Positions 42,751 through 51,510 of a stretch of DNA of 64,000 nt are shown here, in pieces. Position 1 is the first letter of the stretch; every line of letters begins with the position of its first letter. The notes below the pieces were generated by a model. It saw only the letters and a program-made list of their open reading frames with translations. It searched no databases and was not told the origin of the DNA. A program made the position numbers and the translations under genes. Location of the stretch: positions 1,426,001 to 1,490,000 of the forward strand of contig CM049998.1 of assembly GCA_016630955.3 (NCBI GenBank), in the 5' to 3' direction. This DNA comes from Didymella arachidicola. Its lineage: Eukaryota; Ascomycota; Dothideomycetes; Pleosporales; Didymellaceae.

Positions 42751-44436
42751 ATGGCGACACCGTGGCCTCAGCAGCCCACGTGGCCCACCCCATTCCGCGA
42801 GCACGCTACACGCCTCAGCACCTACCTTCAGGACGCGCTGGCCTGTATCGATCGCACGCAAAGCCAGCCTGTGCCAGCAGACCTCGTCAAGGTCATTATA
42901 CACGGCACGCTGACGTTTATACTGAAAGTGCAACACGCGCCTAACCTTAGCACAGTGTGTGACGCGCTTAGCATCCTGCAAACTGAGGCCAAGGCGTCCT
43001 CTAACAACACCACGCGAATGCTTAATGCTGTCAAGCAGGAACTCAAGACTAAAATAAAGAACACCGCCGATACCGTCCACGCAATCGCCATAAACGTACA
43101 ACAAAACATAAGGAACAGAGAGGAAGCTAGGACTGCAGCCAAGGAGGCGGTAGAGGTAGGTAAGGCCAATCTGCAGATAGCAAGACAGATCAAAAACGCA
43201 GGACCACAGACTGGTAGCGTGCTCAGCTACGCTGCGATGGCGGCGAGGGGCGCACCGCTAGCAGGTACAGCAAATACACAAGTTCCCAGAATGGCTCCTA
43301 TGCAGACGCAGCGTGAAGTCGTTGTGACCATTAGAGACCCCAGTACAGTGCTCAGCCTGCGGGCGATGAACCCGCGCAACCTTAACGCGCATGTAGAGCG
43401 CGCCATCGCGCAAAGCAGAAACGAAAACATTAACAGCATCAAGGTGCTCTCTTCAAACCAGCTAAGAAGCGGCGACCTTAGCATCAGAACGGCGACCAAC
43501 AAAGAAGTAGAAGCACTAAAGCAGTTCGCTGACGACTGGGTCCACCGCATCGGCAACAGGGCCACCTTGCGGATTACAACCTACGGCATCATCGCACACG
43601 GCATGCGCACCAGCACAATAGACATGGACAGGTTTGAGGAGACGAGGGATCAGCTACTGCTGGACAACAAGCCGTTCATCCCACAGGCAGAGATCAAGTA
43701 CGTCGGGTGGCTGACACGCAACGCACCCACGAAAGCCGCCTCCAGCGTCATCATAGAGTTCAGCAAGGCAGAGGACGCTAACAAGATCATTGACGAGGGC
43801 CTCATCTGGCAGGGCGAGGTCTTCCAGTGCGAGCGATACGAGCGACAGTGCCGAGTGAAGCAGTGCTTCAAGTGCCAACACTACGGCCACATAGGAACCC
43901 AGTGCAAGGCAACAATCGCATGTGGCTACTGCGCGCAACAACATGAGAGCAGGGATTGTCCGTCCAAGCTCGACCGGAACGTACCCAGGAAGTGTGCCGC
44001 CTGCCGAGGCGAACACGAAGCGTGGAGCTACCAGTGCCCTACCAGGAAGGAGGAGAGGGCAAAAGCAAGGGCTGCATACGACGTACGCCCATACTACCAC
44101 CCAGTCGCGGAGACACCAAGGAACAACATCCCACTGGAGGCGTCGGCCACCTCTGTCCGACGGAGTAGACTCGCCCAAGCTCCCGCATCGACGCAGCCAG
44201 CACCAATCACCAGGAACCGATCGCAAACTGGACGAGGACAGAAGAGGACTAATGCAGGAACTACCATTGACTCAGCAGAGCAGCACAACCAGCCAACACA
44301 CGCGAACGGCAGCCAAAGGCCGCAGAGGCACGTCATACCTACCCGGAGGGCCATGGAAGCTACCGGGAACAGCACGCAGCAGACACAGAGCGGCACTAGC
44401 CAGCACATGGAAATCGACTCTGACAACGAAGCATGA
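42751..44436 (+). CDS. LINE-B ORF1, Gag-like protein with CCHC knuckles, 561 aa
   Basis: ATG at 42751 begins MATPWPQQPTWPTPFREHA. The N-terminal half is helical. The middle (about 190-330, VVVTIRDPSTVLSLRAMNPR onward) has an RRM-like alternation. Three zinc knuckles are clustered near residues 372-430 (CFKCQHYGHIGTQC, CGYCAQQHESRDC, CAACRGEHEAWSYQC). The C-terminal 120 residues are disordered and Thr/Gln-rich. This is the usual layout of the ORF1 nucleoprotein in fungal I/Tad-type LINEs. The frame is fully open. The TGA stop overlaps the ORF2 ATG. Confidence 0.9.
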   Translation: MATPWPQQPTWPTPFREHATRLSTYLQDALACIDRTQSQPVPADLVKVIIHGTLTFILKVQHAPNLSTVCDALSILQTEAKASSNNTTRMLNAVKQELKTKIKNTADTVHAIAINVQQNIRNREEARTAAKEAVEVGKANLQIARQIKNAGPQTGSVLSYAAMAARGAPLAGTANTQVPRMAPMQTQREVVVTIRDPSTVLSLRAMNPRNLNAHVERAIAQSRNENINSIKVLSSNQLRSGDLSIRTATNKEVEALKQFADDWVHRIGNRATLRITTYGIIAHGMRTSTIDMDRFEETRDQLLLDNKPFIPQAEIKYVGWLTRNAPTKAASSVIIEFSKAEDANKIIDEGLIWQGEVFQCERYERQCRVKQCFKCQHYGHIGTQCKATIACGYCAQQHESRDCPSKLDRNVPRKCAACRGEHEAWSYQCPTRKEERAKARAAYDVRPYYHPVAETPRNNIPLEASATSVRRSRLAQAPASTQPAPITRNRSQTGRGQKRTNAGTTIDSAEQHNQPTHANGSQRPQRHVIPTRRAMEATGNSTQQTQSGTSQHMEIDSDNEA

Positions 44437-46379
44437 ATAGACACAACAGACTGAACATACTACAGTACAACGTAAGGAAGTCGAGAGACATGGTCATGGC
44501 GTCGCTGCTGCGCGATCAGGCGATCTACGACTTCGACATCATCGCCATCCAGGAGCCGTGGAGGAACCCGTACTCCGCCACCACTCATCACCCAGCCAAG
44601 GATAGGTTCCACCTTTGCTACCCAGCAGGAGACGCGGAAGGCCAAGCACGGGTCTGCTTCTTCATTAACAAGAGAATAGATCAGACAAAGTGGCGCTTTG
44701 AGGAGCGAACAAGAGACATTTGTTCTATTATTATTAACATAGACTTAACAGACGATCAGCAAAGCCAAGAGCAGCTTATTGTCCACAACGTCTACAACCC
44801 GCCAAAGACCTCAAACAACCGGCAGAGTGCAATACCGCAGGTGCGGGAGGCGCTAAGGCATTACCAGACAAACGAACAAGTGCTACTTGGTGACTTCAAT
44901 CTGCACCACCCCTTATGGGGAGGACTAAACAGGGAGGTCACTAATCCTGAATCAGAAGACCTAATAGACATCATAGGGGACTTTGCGCTCCACAACACCC
45001 TCCCACCAGGCACAGTAACGTACGAAGAAGGCCGATCGCAGTCTACAATCGATCTTTGTCTTGTTACAACAGGGCTGATTGAGCAAGTCATCAAAAGCGA
45101 AGTAGACAGGAGCCTAGACCACGACTCAGATCATCTGCCTATAAGCACAACGCTAGATCTCACAGTGCAATGTCTTGAGAAGAAGCCGCGGAAAGACTGG
45201 AAAAGACTGAACGAGAAACTGTATACGAAAGCGCTGAGGCGCTCTCTGCCTCCTCTTCGAAGACCACTCACAAACACAGCGCTTGACTCCTACACGGCTG
45301 AGGTGACAGCAGCAATCCAGGACGCGATACACGAAGCAGTGCCCGAGACTCATCCCTCCACCTATACACGCGAGGGATGGACTGAGGAATGCAGAGCAGT
45401 GCTCGCTGAGACAAAACGACTGAAGAGAGCACACAGCCGACACCACACAGAAGAGACGTGGGAAGCATACCGCGCCGCAAGGAATCACAAAGCGAGGACG
45501 ATTAGAAAGGCACTGCGTAAAGCACACAGAGACCGTATTGAGCGGGCATCTGAGTCGCCAGACGCGCTATGGAAGCTAGCGAAGTGGGCACGCACGAGGC
45601 ACGACCAGTCCACCAGATCCATACCAACTATACATCACCCTGACACACAAGAAGAACTCATCGACCCTGCAGACAAAGCTGAGCTGTTTCGAGACGTCTT
45701 CTTTCCAACGCCACCTGAAGCAGACTTGGGAGACATAGAGCACGCTGCGTACAGCGGCCAGATTGACATGCCACTGATTGAGGAGAAGGAGGTGCGCACA
45801 GCGATACGAGCGGCATCGCCCCTCAAGGCTCCAGGGCCGGATGGCATCATAAACAAAGCGCTGCAAGCCGGCATCGATCTGATTGCAGCCCACCTGACGA
45901 GAATCTATAACCAAAGCCTACGGCTGGGCTACTGCCCGGTCTCGTTCCGAGCCTCTATCACAGCGGTCCTGCGCAAACCTGGTAAAGCCAACTACGCAGT
46001 ACCTAAAGCATACCGGCCCATCGCACTGCTTAACACAATCGGCAAGGTCATGGATGCGGTAGTGGCACGGAGACTGAGCTACCTCGTTGAGACCCACCAC
46101 GTGCTACCACCGACCCACATGGGTGGAAGGAAGCATCGATCTACCGAGCACGCACTACACGCTGTCACAGCGAAGATCTACGAACAGTGGAACAACGGCA
46201 AAGACGGCCAGGTGGCCAGCCTCCTGTTGCTGGACGTGTCCGGAGCCTTCGACAACGTATCTCACAAGCGGCTGCTTCACAACCTGCGAAAGCGGAAGGT
46301 CGACGAGAACACAGTGCGCTGGATAGACTGTAGGTACAGCGGACGCGATAGACGAGGCAACGCGCCTCTAAGAGCCTAG
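44433..46379 (+). pseudogene. LINE-B ORF2, endonuclease plus truncated RT
   Basis: Starts MNRHNRLNILQYNVRKSRDM. The EEP endonuclease is complete (IIAIQEPW; LLGDFNLHHPLW; HDSDHLPI). The RT begins (ASPLKAPGPDGIINKAL; AYRPIALLNTIGK; LLLLDVSGAFDNVSH) but ends at VRWIDC, where the 3' UTR is fused, adding 14 foreign residues before the stop. The RT catalytic Asp pair, thumb, RNase H and C-terminal knuckle are absent. Initiation by ATGA coupling to ORF1 is likely. Confidence 0.9.
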
Positions 46380-46606
46380 AATCACGGCATACAGTCAGTA
46401 GAACCAGTATCTAGATGAGCTGCCAGGCAAATTGTAGATAGTGGTTGATGGAAAACGGCAGGTTACGGGGGCAGCTGGTCTCGTTCAAGGGATGAAGTGG
46501 GGCGGCGCGGATCAACGTCCGCACCGCGTCCGCTGTCTGCCACAGGACATAGCTGCGCAGTACGCGGCTGAAACCGAGTAGGATGACTAAACTAAACTAA
46601 ACTAGA

Positions 46607-46848
46607 CTTAGGGTTATGATTGTAAGGTCGATACCTCAGGGTTAGGGTTCGGAGCTTGTTCCGAAGTAGCGATCAGCAACCCCAAGAGCAAACCCGCGAT
46701 TAGGGTCAACACGCACTAGGAGCGAACACGCGTCCACCACGCGATATATAGTGTAGCAGAGAGCCCACAGTAGAGAGCAGATTACTGCAGAGTGTCGTTT
46801 TGAGCCCACACCGTGAAACCAAATCATTGTCGCAACCGTTGCGTAACC
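46607..46848. promoter_or_regulatory. upstream region of the helicase gene with TTAGGG words
   Basis: Between the LINE-B tail and the helicase start. It contains TTAGGG at 46608-46613 and AGGGTTAGGGTTC at 46638-46650, i.e. short telomere-like words. Presumed promoter; no TATA-like box was identified with confidence. Confidence 0.35.
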
Positions 46849-49800
46849 ATGGCAGAGAACCGCGTCGTAAACCCACATTTCGAGCATTTGGCCGAGTACG
46901 CGTTGGCCGTGTGCAGAGAGTGCCGGCACGGCGTGTTGCCCAGCCAGATCAAGAGCCATGTGCAGCGCGCCCACCCCGCCAAGCGGAAGCAAGCCCAAGC
47001 CATAGCAGATGAAGTAGGCAGCTGGCCCGGCTTGATGCAGTATGCGGGCGAGTTGAACGTGCCCGACCAGGTCATCGAGCCCATCAATCAGCTGCCCGTG
47101 CACCGGGACGGATTGATGTGTCGATTGGCGCCCGATCGTTGCCGCCAGATATTCCGGAGCGAAGGCGTGATGAAGAAGCACTGGCGAGTCGCCCACGAGT
47201 GGTCACCGGCAGGGAAAGGTGGACGTCCCGGGCGGGAGCAGCAGAAGAAGATACAAGATCGCATCCGCAAGCACTGCAAGACAGTACATTGCCAGCGGTT
47301 GATGGCCCAGGGCTACGGCAAACAGTACTTCGAGGTCCACCAGCCCGGCGACGGCGGCCCAGACGTCGTGCCCGTCGACGGCGCCGCAGCGTGGGCGGAG
47401 GTGGGCAAGAAGATGAAAGAGGCGTGGGCCAGGGTCGAGCAGCGGCGTCGGATCACCATCCAGGAGGGCGAGGTGGACGAGGCGAACCCGTGGCTGGAGC
47501 GCACGCAGTGGATGCCGTACTTAGTTGACACCAAGCGGCCAGAGCTGTTGGCGTGCATCAACGAGCCCGTGGCTGAGATTGACCCGCGAAACAGACAGCA
47601 GGCCGAGCAGCGCGCAGAGCCAGTCGAGGCGGCGATGTGGAAGGCGATGGACGGGCTGGCGCGGTTCAGTCAGCGGTCCGTCATTGAGCGTATTGGCGTA
47701 TTCGTACGGCTCGAGGCCATCCGCACGGAGATGCACCAGACGCGGTACCAGCCGCTGCAGCCGTACATGGACGAGCGGTCGATCGTCAAGCACGTGCGGC
47801 CGTGGCAGCAGATGATCATGTTTTTCGCACGCACCCAGCGCGAGCACACGTGGAAGAGCCCCAAGTACCGGTTCACGCGGCAGCAGCGGGAGGCGTGGGA
47901 GGCGTTCGTCAAGGCGGCAGAGCAGGCCGTCGAAGGGGGGGATGATGTTGACGATGGGGAGGAGATGGACGTAGACAGCGTAGACGGCGCAGACGACGTA
48001 GACAGCGTAGACGGCGCAGACGACGCCGACGCAGACGACGAGGGCATTTACGACATAGAGGGAGAGGAGCGCCAACGCCCCGGCCCCAACAGCATCATCC
48101 CGGCCACCAGGTTGTCCAACGTGCAGCGGGCGTGTTTGGAGTTTTGCATTGCGTTGTTGAAGCAGCGGATCACCCGCAAGGAGTACGACAGCGCGATGGT
48201 GTGCGCGTTAGCCGTGCTGGGCGTCAAGGAGGACGGCTGGAAGGGCCCCGAGTCGTATCCGCCCGTTTTGTCGGCCGTTATCAAGGTGGCGCGGTTTATG
48301 GTCGTTCAGCAGGCGGTGGAGCTGTCAGGCGCGTCCAGCGAGGAGGAAGAAGACGAGCTGGACGCGTTCGACAGCGACAGCGCGTACGAGAGCGACGGCA
48401 GCCCGCCCCAACGCCGGCGAAAAGGATGTTTACAGTTCGTGAAGAAGATGATGGACCAGTTCATGGTGCGCGGCAGCCACAGCCCGATGCAGTGGATGCT
48501 GGACTTGCGGACGTACGGGCTGAAGATCCATTACAACACCACCACGCGCGGGCACGTGGACTGGGTAGGTAAGGAGCAGCTGCTGTACAAGGACTTGCAG
48601 TTCAGCATGAGCCAGTTCCGCGGCATGGTCCACGGGCTGGTGGTAGAGAGCCGGCGGCTGATGATGGAGGAGCTGCTGCTGGGCAGCGTGAAGGGCGCAC
48701 CGCCCATACCCAGCGTGCCGTGGGACCGTTTGCGAGACAACCCGACCAACGAGGCGGACGGGTTCAATTTTTTGAAAGACCCACGCACCCGCATGCCCGT
48801 CGACGGCCAGGTTTGGCTGCACGACCGGGTCGGGCAGGGCGAGACCGTCAGGGACCGGTTTTTGAAGCGCGGCACGCAGTCCGGCGTCAACAGCAGCGAG
48901 GTGGAGCGGTACATGGACCAGGTGATCGCGTTCCGGGAGAAGCTGGTCGTGTTGATGCACATCACGGGCGGCCAGCCGGCGCGGGGGACGGAGATGATGA
49001 GCGTGCGGCACAGCAACACGATCGAGGGCGGGCACCGCAATATATTCATCGAAGACGGCATGGTCGTGTTCGCCACGCGGTACCACAAGGGGTACAAGGT
49101 GAGCGGCGACATCAAGATCATCCACCGGTATTTGCCGCGCGAGGTGGGCGAGCTGTTGGTGTATTACATGTGGCTGGTGCTGCCGTTCCAGCAGCAGCTA
49201 GAGGCGATGGTGTGGGAGAAGGAGAAGATATCGTCGCACATGTGGCCCGCCGACCCCAGCGGCCGCAAGTGGACGAGCGACCGGTTCCGCGAGACGTTGA
49301 AGCGCGAGAGCCGGATCGGACTGGGGTTGGAGCTGACCATCCCCGCGTACCGCGAGATCGCCATCGGCATCAGCCGGCGGTTCATGCGCAAGGCCAGCGC
49401 GTTCCAGCCAGACGAGGGCGACGAGAACGAGGCGTGGGAGGACGAGAACATGGCAGGCTTGATCGCCGACTTGCAGGCCGGGCACACGTCGCATGTGGCG
49501 GGCATGGTATACGCGCGGGGCATCATGGAGATGGCAGGGGCAGTGGCCGACAGGAGGCTGCAGTTCCGCACGTCGAGCACCGATTGGCACCGGTTTTTGG
49601 GCTTCCAGATAGATGAAGAGGACGGCAGCCCCAAGAAGCGCAAGCGGGCGCCGTTCGAGTGCGAGGCCGACCAGTCGAGGGCCAGCCGGTGGGCGCGGTT
49701 CAGGAAGATGGACGTCGACGCCCAGCTGCGGCAGATGATGGGCAAGAAGGCCCAGTTTCGCGGCGTGCAGAGAGAAGCCATCCAGGCCATCGTCGCCGGC

Positions 49801-51084
49801 AAGAGTCACGTGGTGGCAGTGATGCCGACAGGCGCAGGCAAGAGCTTGTTGTTTATGTTGCCGGCGTGGGCGGAGCAGGGGGGGACCACCGTCGTCGTCG
49901 TGCCGTTGATCGCGTTGCGGGGCGACATGAAGCGGCGATGCAGCAAGCTGGGAATATCGTGCGCCGAGTGGGAGAGCCGGCAGCAGCCCGACGGCGCCGC
50001 GGTGGTGTTGGTGACGCCCGAGTCGGCGGTGAGCAAGGAGTTCATGACGTTTTTGAACCGGCTGCGGGCGATGCGGCAGCTGGACCGCATCGTGGTGGAC
50101 GAGTGCCACATCGTGTTGAACCGGCGGTACGACTTCCGCAAGGAGATGCAGAAGCTGGGCAAGCTGGTCGCGGCCGAGACGCAGATGGTGATGTTGACCG
50201 CGACGTTGCCGCCAAGCGAGGAGGACGAGCTGTTCCGCAGGATGTACGTCGACCGCGATCAGGTGGCGTTGTTTCGTGCCGAGACGGCGAGGAAGAACGT
50301 GGCGTACCGTGTGGTGCAGGTGGGCAAGGGGGCGAAGAAGAAGGAGGTGGAGGACATGGTCAAGAGCATCGCAGAGCGGCAGCTGCGCAGGCACAAGCAC
50401 AGCGGCGGCAAGGTCGTCGTGTACAGCAACTCGGTGCCGCGCGTCAAGGCGTTGGCGGAGCAGCTGGGGTGCCATGCGTACCACAGCCAGTCCGTAGGCC
50501 GGGCCAGCATGTTGGAGGAGTTCGCAGCGGGCAAGAAGCAGATCATCACGGCGACCAGCGCGTTGGGGATGGGCGTCGACATCCCCGACATCCGGTGCAT
50601 CATCCATGTCGGCCAGCCGTTCACCGTGTTGGATTACGCGCAGGAGAGCGGGCGGGCCGGGCGGGACGGGCTGCCGAGCGAGGCGGTGATGATCGTGCAG
50701 GAGGGGGAGCAGCCGGCGGCGGAAGACAAGCAGGCGGAGGTGGAGCAGCAGCTGGTCAGGGAGTACATTCACGGCAGCGACAGCGCGGCGTTGTGCAGAC
50801 GGGTGGTGTTGGACGGGTATTTGGACCGGCGGGAGAGGGTCAGGGTTCGGTGCGAGGAGGGGGAGGAGAGGTGCAACGTGTGCAGGCAGGCCGACAGGGA
50901 CGATAGAGACAAGATAGAGACAGAAGGCGAGATGTTAGTAACAGAAGGCAAGATGTTAGTAACAGAAGGCGAGATGTTAGTAACAGAAGACAAGGTAGAG
51001 GTAACAGACGCAATAGAGACAGATAATATAGAAGATAAGGCAATTAACAAGGGTATAAGCAGACATAGCATGCAGCAGTGTTAG
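46849..51084 (+). CDS. telomere-linked-helicase-type protein: C2H2 + tyrosine-recombinase-like domain + RecQ helicase, 1411 aa
   Basis: ATG at 46849 has a good context (AACCATGG); a GTG further upstream was rejected. N-terminus: a DUF3505/OrsD-like double finger region (C22, C25, H37, H42; second near MCRLAPDRC...H), then the family motif NPWLERTQWMPYL. Residues about 360-420 are acidic, with a 27-bp DNA repeat. The central domain (about 520-900) carries R712 in GGQPARGTE, a Lys in RYHKGYK, R835 in AYREIAIGI, and H879 with Y888 in AGHTSHVAGMVYAR. This spacing fits tyrosine recombinases (inference). RecQ-type helicase: Walker A MPTGAGKS (992-999), DECH (1084-1087), TATLP and QESGRAGRDG (1265-1274), all intact. 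Then a short RCEEGEERCNVCRQ zinc segment and a 21-bp-repeat tail. GC-rich codon usage differs from its neighbours. Homologues in fungi often lie near telomeres. Confidence 0.88.
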   Translation: MAENRVVNPHFEHLAEYALAVCRECRHGVLPSQIKSHVQRAHPAKRKQAQAIADEVGSWPGLMQYAGELNVPDQVIEPINQLPVHRDGLMCRLAPDRCRQIFRSEGVMKKHWRVAHEWSPAGKGGRPGREQQKKIQDRIRKHCKTVHCQRLMAQGYGKQYFEVHQPGDGGPDVVPVDGAAAWAEVGKKMKEAWARVEQRRRITIQEGEVDEANPWLERTQWMPYLVDTKRPELLACINEPVAEIDPRNRQQAEQRAEPVEAAMWKAMDGLARFSQRSVIERIGVFVRLEAIRTEMHQTRYQPLQPYMDERSIVKHVRPWQQMIMFFARTQREHTWKSPKYRFTRQQREAWEAFVKAAEQAVEGGDDVDDGEEMDVDSVDGADDVDSVDGADDADADDEGIYDIEGEERQRPGPNSIIPATRLSNVQRACLEFCIALLKQRITRKEYDSAMVCALAVLGVKEDGWKGPESYPPVLSAVIKVARFMVVQQAVELSGASSEEEEDELDAFDSDSAYESDGSPPQRRRKGCLQFVKKMMDQFMVRGSHSPMQWMLDLRTYGLKIHYNTTTRGHVDWVGKEQLLYKDLQFSMSQFRGMVHGLVVESRRLMMEELLLGSVKGAPPIPSVPWDRLRDNPTNEADGFNFLKDPRTRMPVDGQVWLHDRVGQGETVRDRFLKRGTQSGVNSSEVERYMDQVIAFREKLVVLMHITGGQPARGTEMMSVRHSNTIEGGHRNIFIEDGMVVFATRYHKGYKVSGDIKIIHRYLPREVGELLVYYMWLVLPFQQQLEAMVWEKEKISSHMWPADPSGRKWTSDRFRETLKRESRIGLGLELTIPAYREIAIGISRRFMRKASAFQPDEGDENEAWEDENMAGLIADLQAGHTSHVAGMVYARGIMEMAGAVADRRLQFRTSSTDWHRFLGFQIDEEDGSPKKRKRAPFECEADQSRASRWARFRKMDVDAQLRQMMGKKAQFRGVQREAIQAIVAGKSHVVAVMPTGAGKSLLFMLPAWAEQGGTTVVVVPLIALRGDMKRRCSKLGISCAEWESRQQPDGAAVVLVTPESAVSKEFMTFLNRLRAMRQLDRIVVDECHIVLNRRYDFRKEMQKLGKLVAAETQMVMLTATLPPSEEDELFRRMYVDRDQVALFRAETARKNVAYRVVQVGKGAKKKEVEDMVKSIAERQLRRHKHSGGKVVVYSNSVPRVKALAEQLGCHAYHSQSVGRASMLEEFAAGKKQIITATSALGMGVDIPDIRCIIHVGQPFTVLDYAQESGRAGRDGLPSEAVMIVQEGEQPAAEDKQAEVEQQLVREYIHGSDSAALCRRVVLDGYLDRRERVRVRCEEGEERCNVCRQADRDDRDKIETEGEMLVTEGKMLVTEGEMLVTEDKVEVTDAIETDNIEDKAINKGISRHSMQQC
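47971..48024 (+). repeat. 27-bp tandem repeat coding acidic residues
   Basis: Two perfect copies of a 27-bp unit (GTAGACAGCGTAGACGGCGC...) code VDSVDGADD twice in the acidic linker of the helicase protein. Confidence 0.9.
50920..51003 (+). repeat. 21-bp tandem repeat at helicase C-terminus
   Basis: Four units of 21 bp (50920, 50941, 50962, 50983) code TEGEMLV-like heptads. The first and third are identical, the second differs by one base, and the fourth is diverged. Likely variable in length between strains. Confidence 0.9.
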
Positions 51085-51510
51085 AGGCTAGAGAGCAGGA
51101 CAGCAAAGGAGGTTATTAAAAAGGTAGAGAAGAAAATTAAGTATAAGAATTATAGTTATTGTTTCCTATATAGGTTACTATAGGAGATTTATAATTAGTA
51201 GAAATTAGATAGATAAAGATAGTAGAAGTAAGTAGTAGAGTAGGCGTATTAATATAAAGGGGTAGTAATATACCTTATAGGTAAGCAGCGTATATAGGTA
51301 AGTAGCGCACCTACATGGCAGGGAACCAACAGGTTGGGGTACCCGCACGGATCTCTTCTGCCCTGTTTCGTACTAGTCCCGGATGGACTCCATGACTACC
51401 CCTGCACTTACCCCTTTTAGCTATCTTGGCTCCGCAACCTCTGCTGCTGAGTTGGACCTCCGATTTCATGCAACTGCTACAACTGCGGGGCGTGGTGCTA
51501 AGTCTAGTCT
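51085..51510. other. AT-rich spacer, then 5' region of recombinase-like gene 1
   Basis: 51110-51310 is strongly AT-rich with many TATA/TAG words (RIP-like or 3' UTR). From 51310 base composition normalises toward the next gene. No other coding signal. Confidence 0.5.

Larger units (their letters stand above)
42624..46606 (+). mobile_element. LINE-B copy B, 3'-deleted LINE
   Basis: A second LINE family directly following copy A's tail. The 5' end is AAAAACACCACACATAGCGA. ORF1 (42751-44436) and ORF2 (44433-46379) overlap by ATGA. ORF2 stops inside the reverse transcriptase because the sequence jumps at about 46331 to the 3' UTR, as also seen in copy A. The end is GGCTGAAACCGAGTAGGATG plus an ACTAA-type tail (to about 46606). 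Without the RT core and RNase H this copy cannot be autonomous. Confidence 0.85.

Noticed and set aside
46813..46848. Upstream GTG start for the helicase protein
   Set aside because: Nuclear fungal genes start at ATG. The ATG at 46849 is in frame with a good context and directly precedes the finger region.
49198..50772. Long open frame on the minus strand opposite the RecQ helicase domain (about 524 codons)
   Set aside because: It is an antisense shadow of a GC-rich, biased coding strand: Leu/His/Arg-rich with no domain, while the plus strand carries all RecQ motifs. The plus-strand out-of-frame open frames at 48720-49616 and 49659-50906 were dropped for the same reason.
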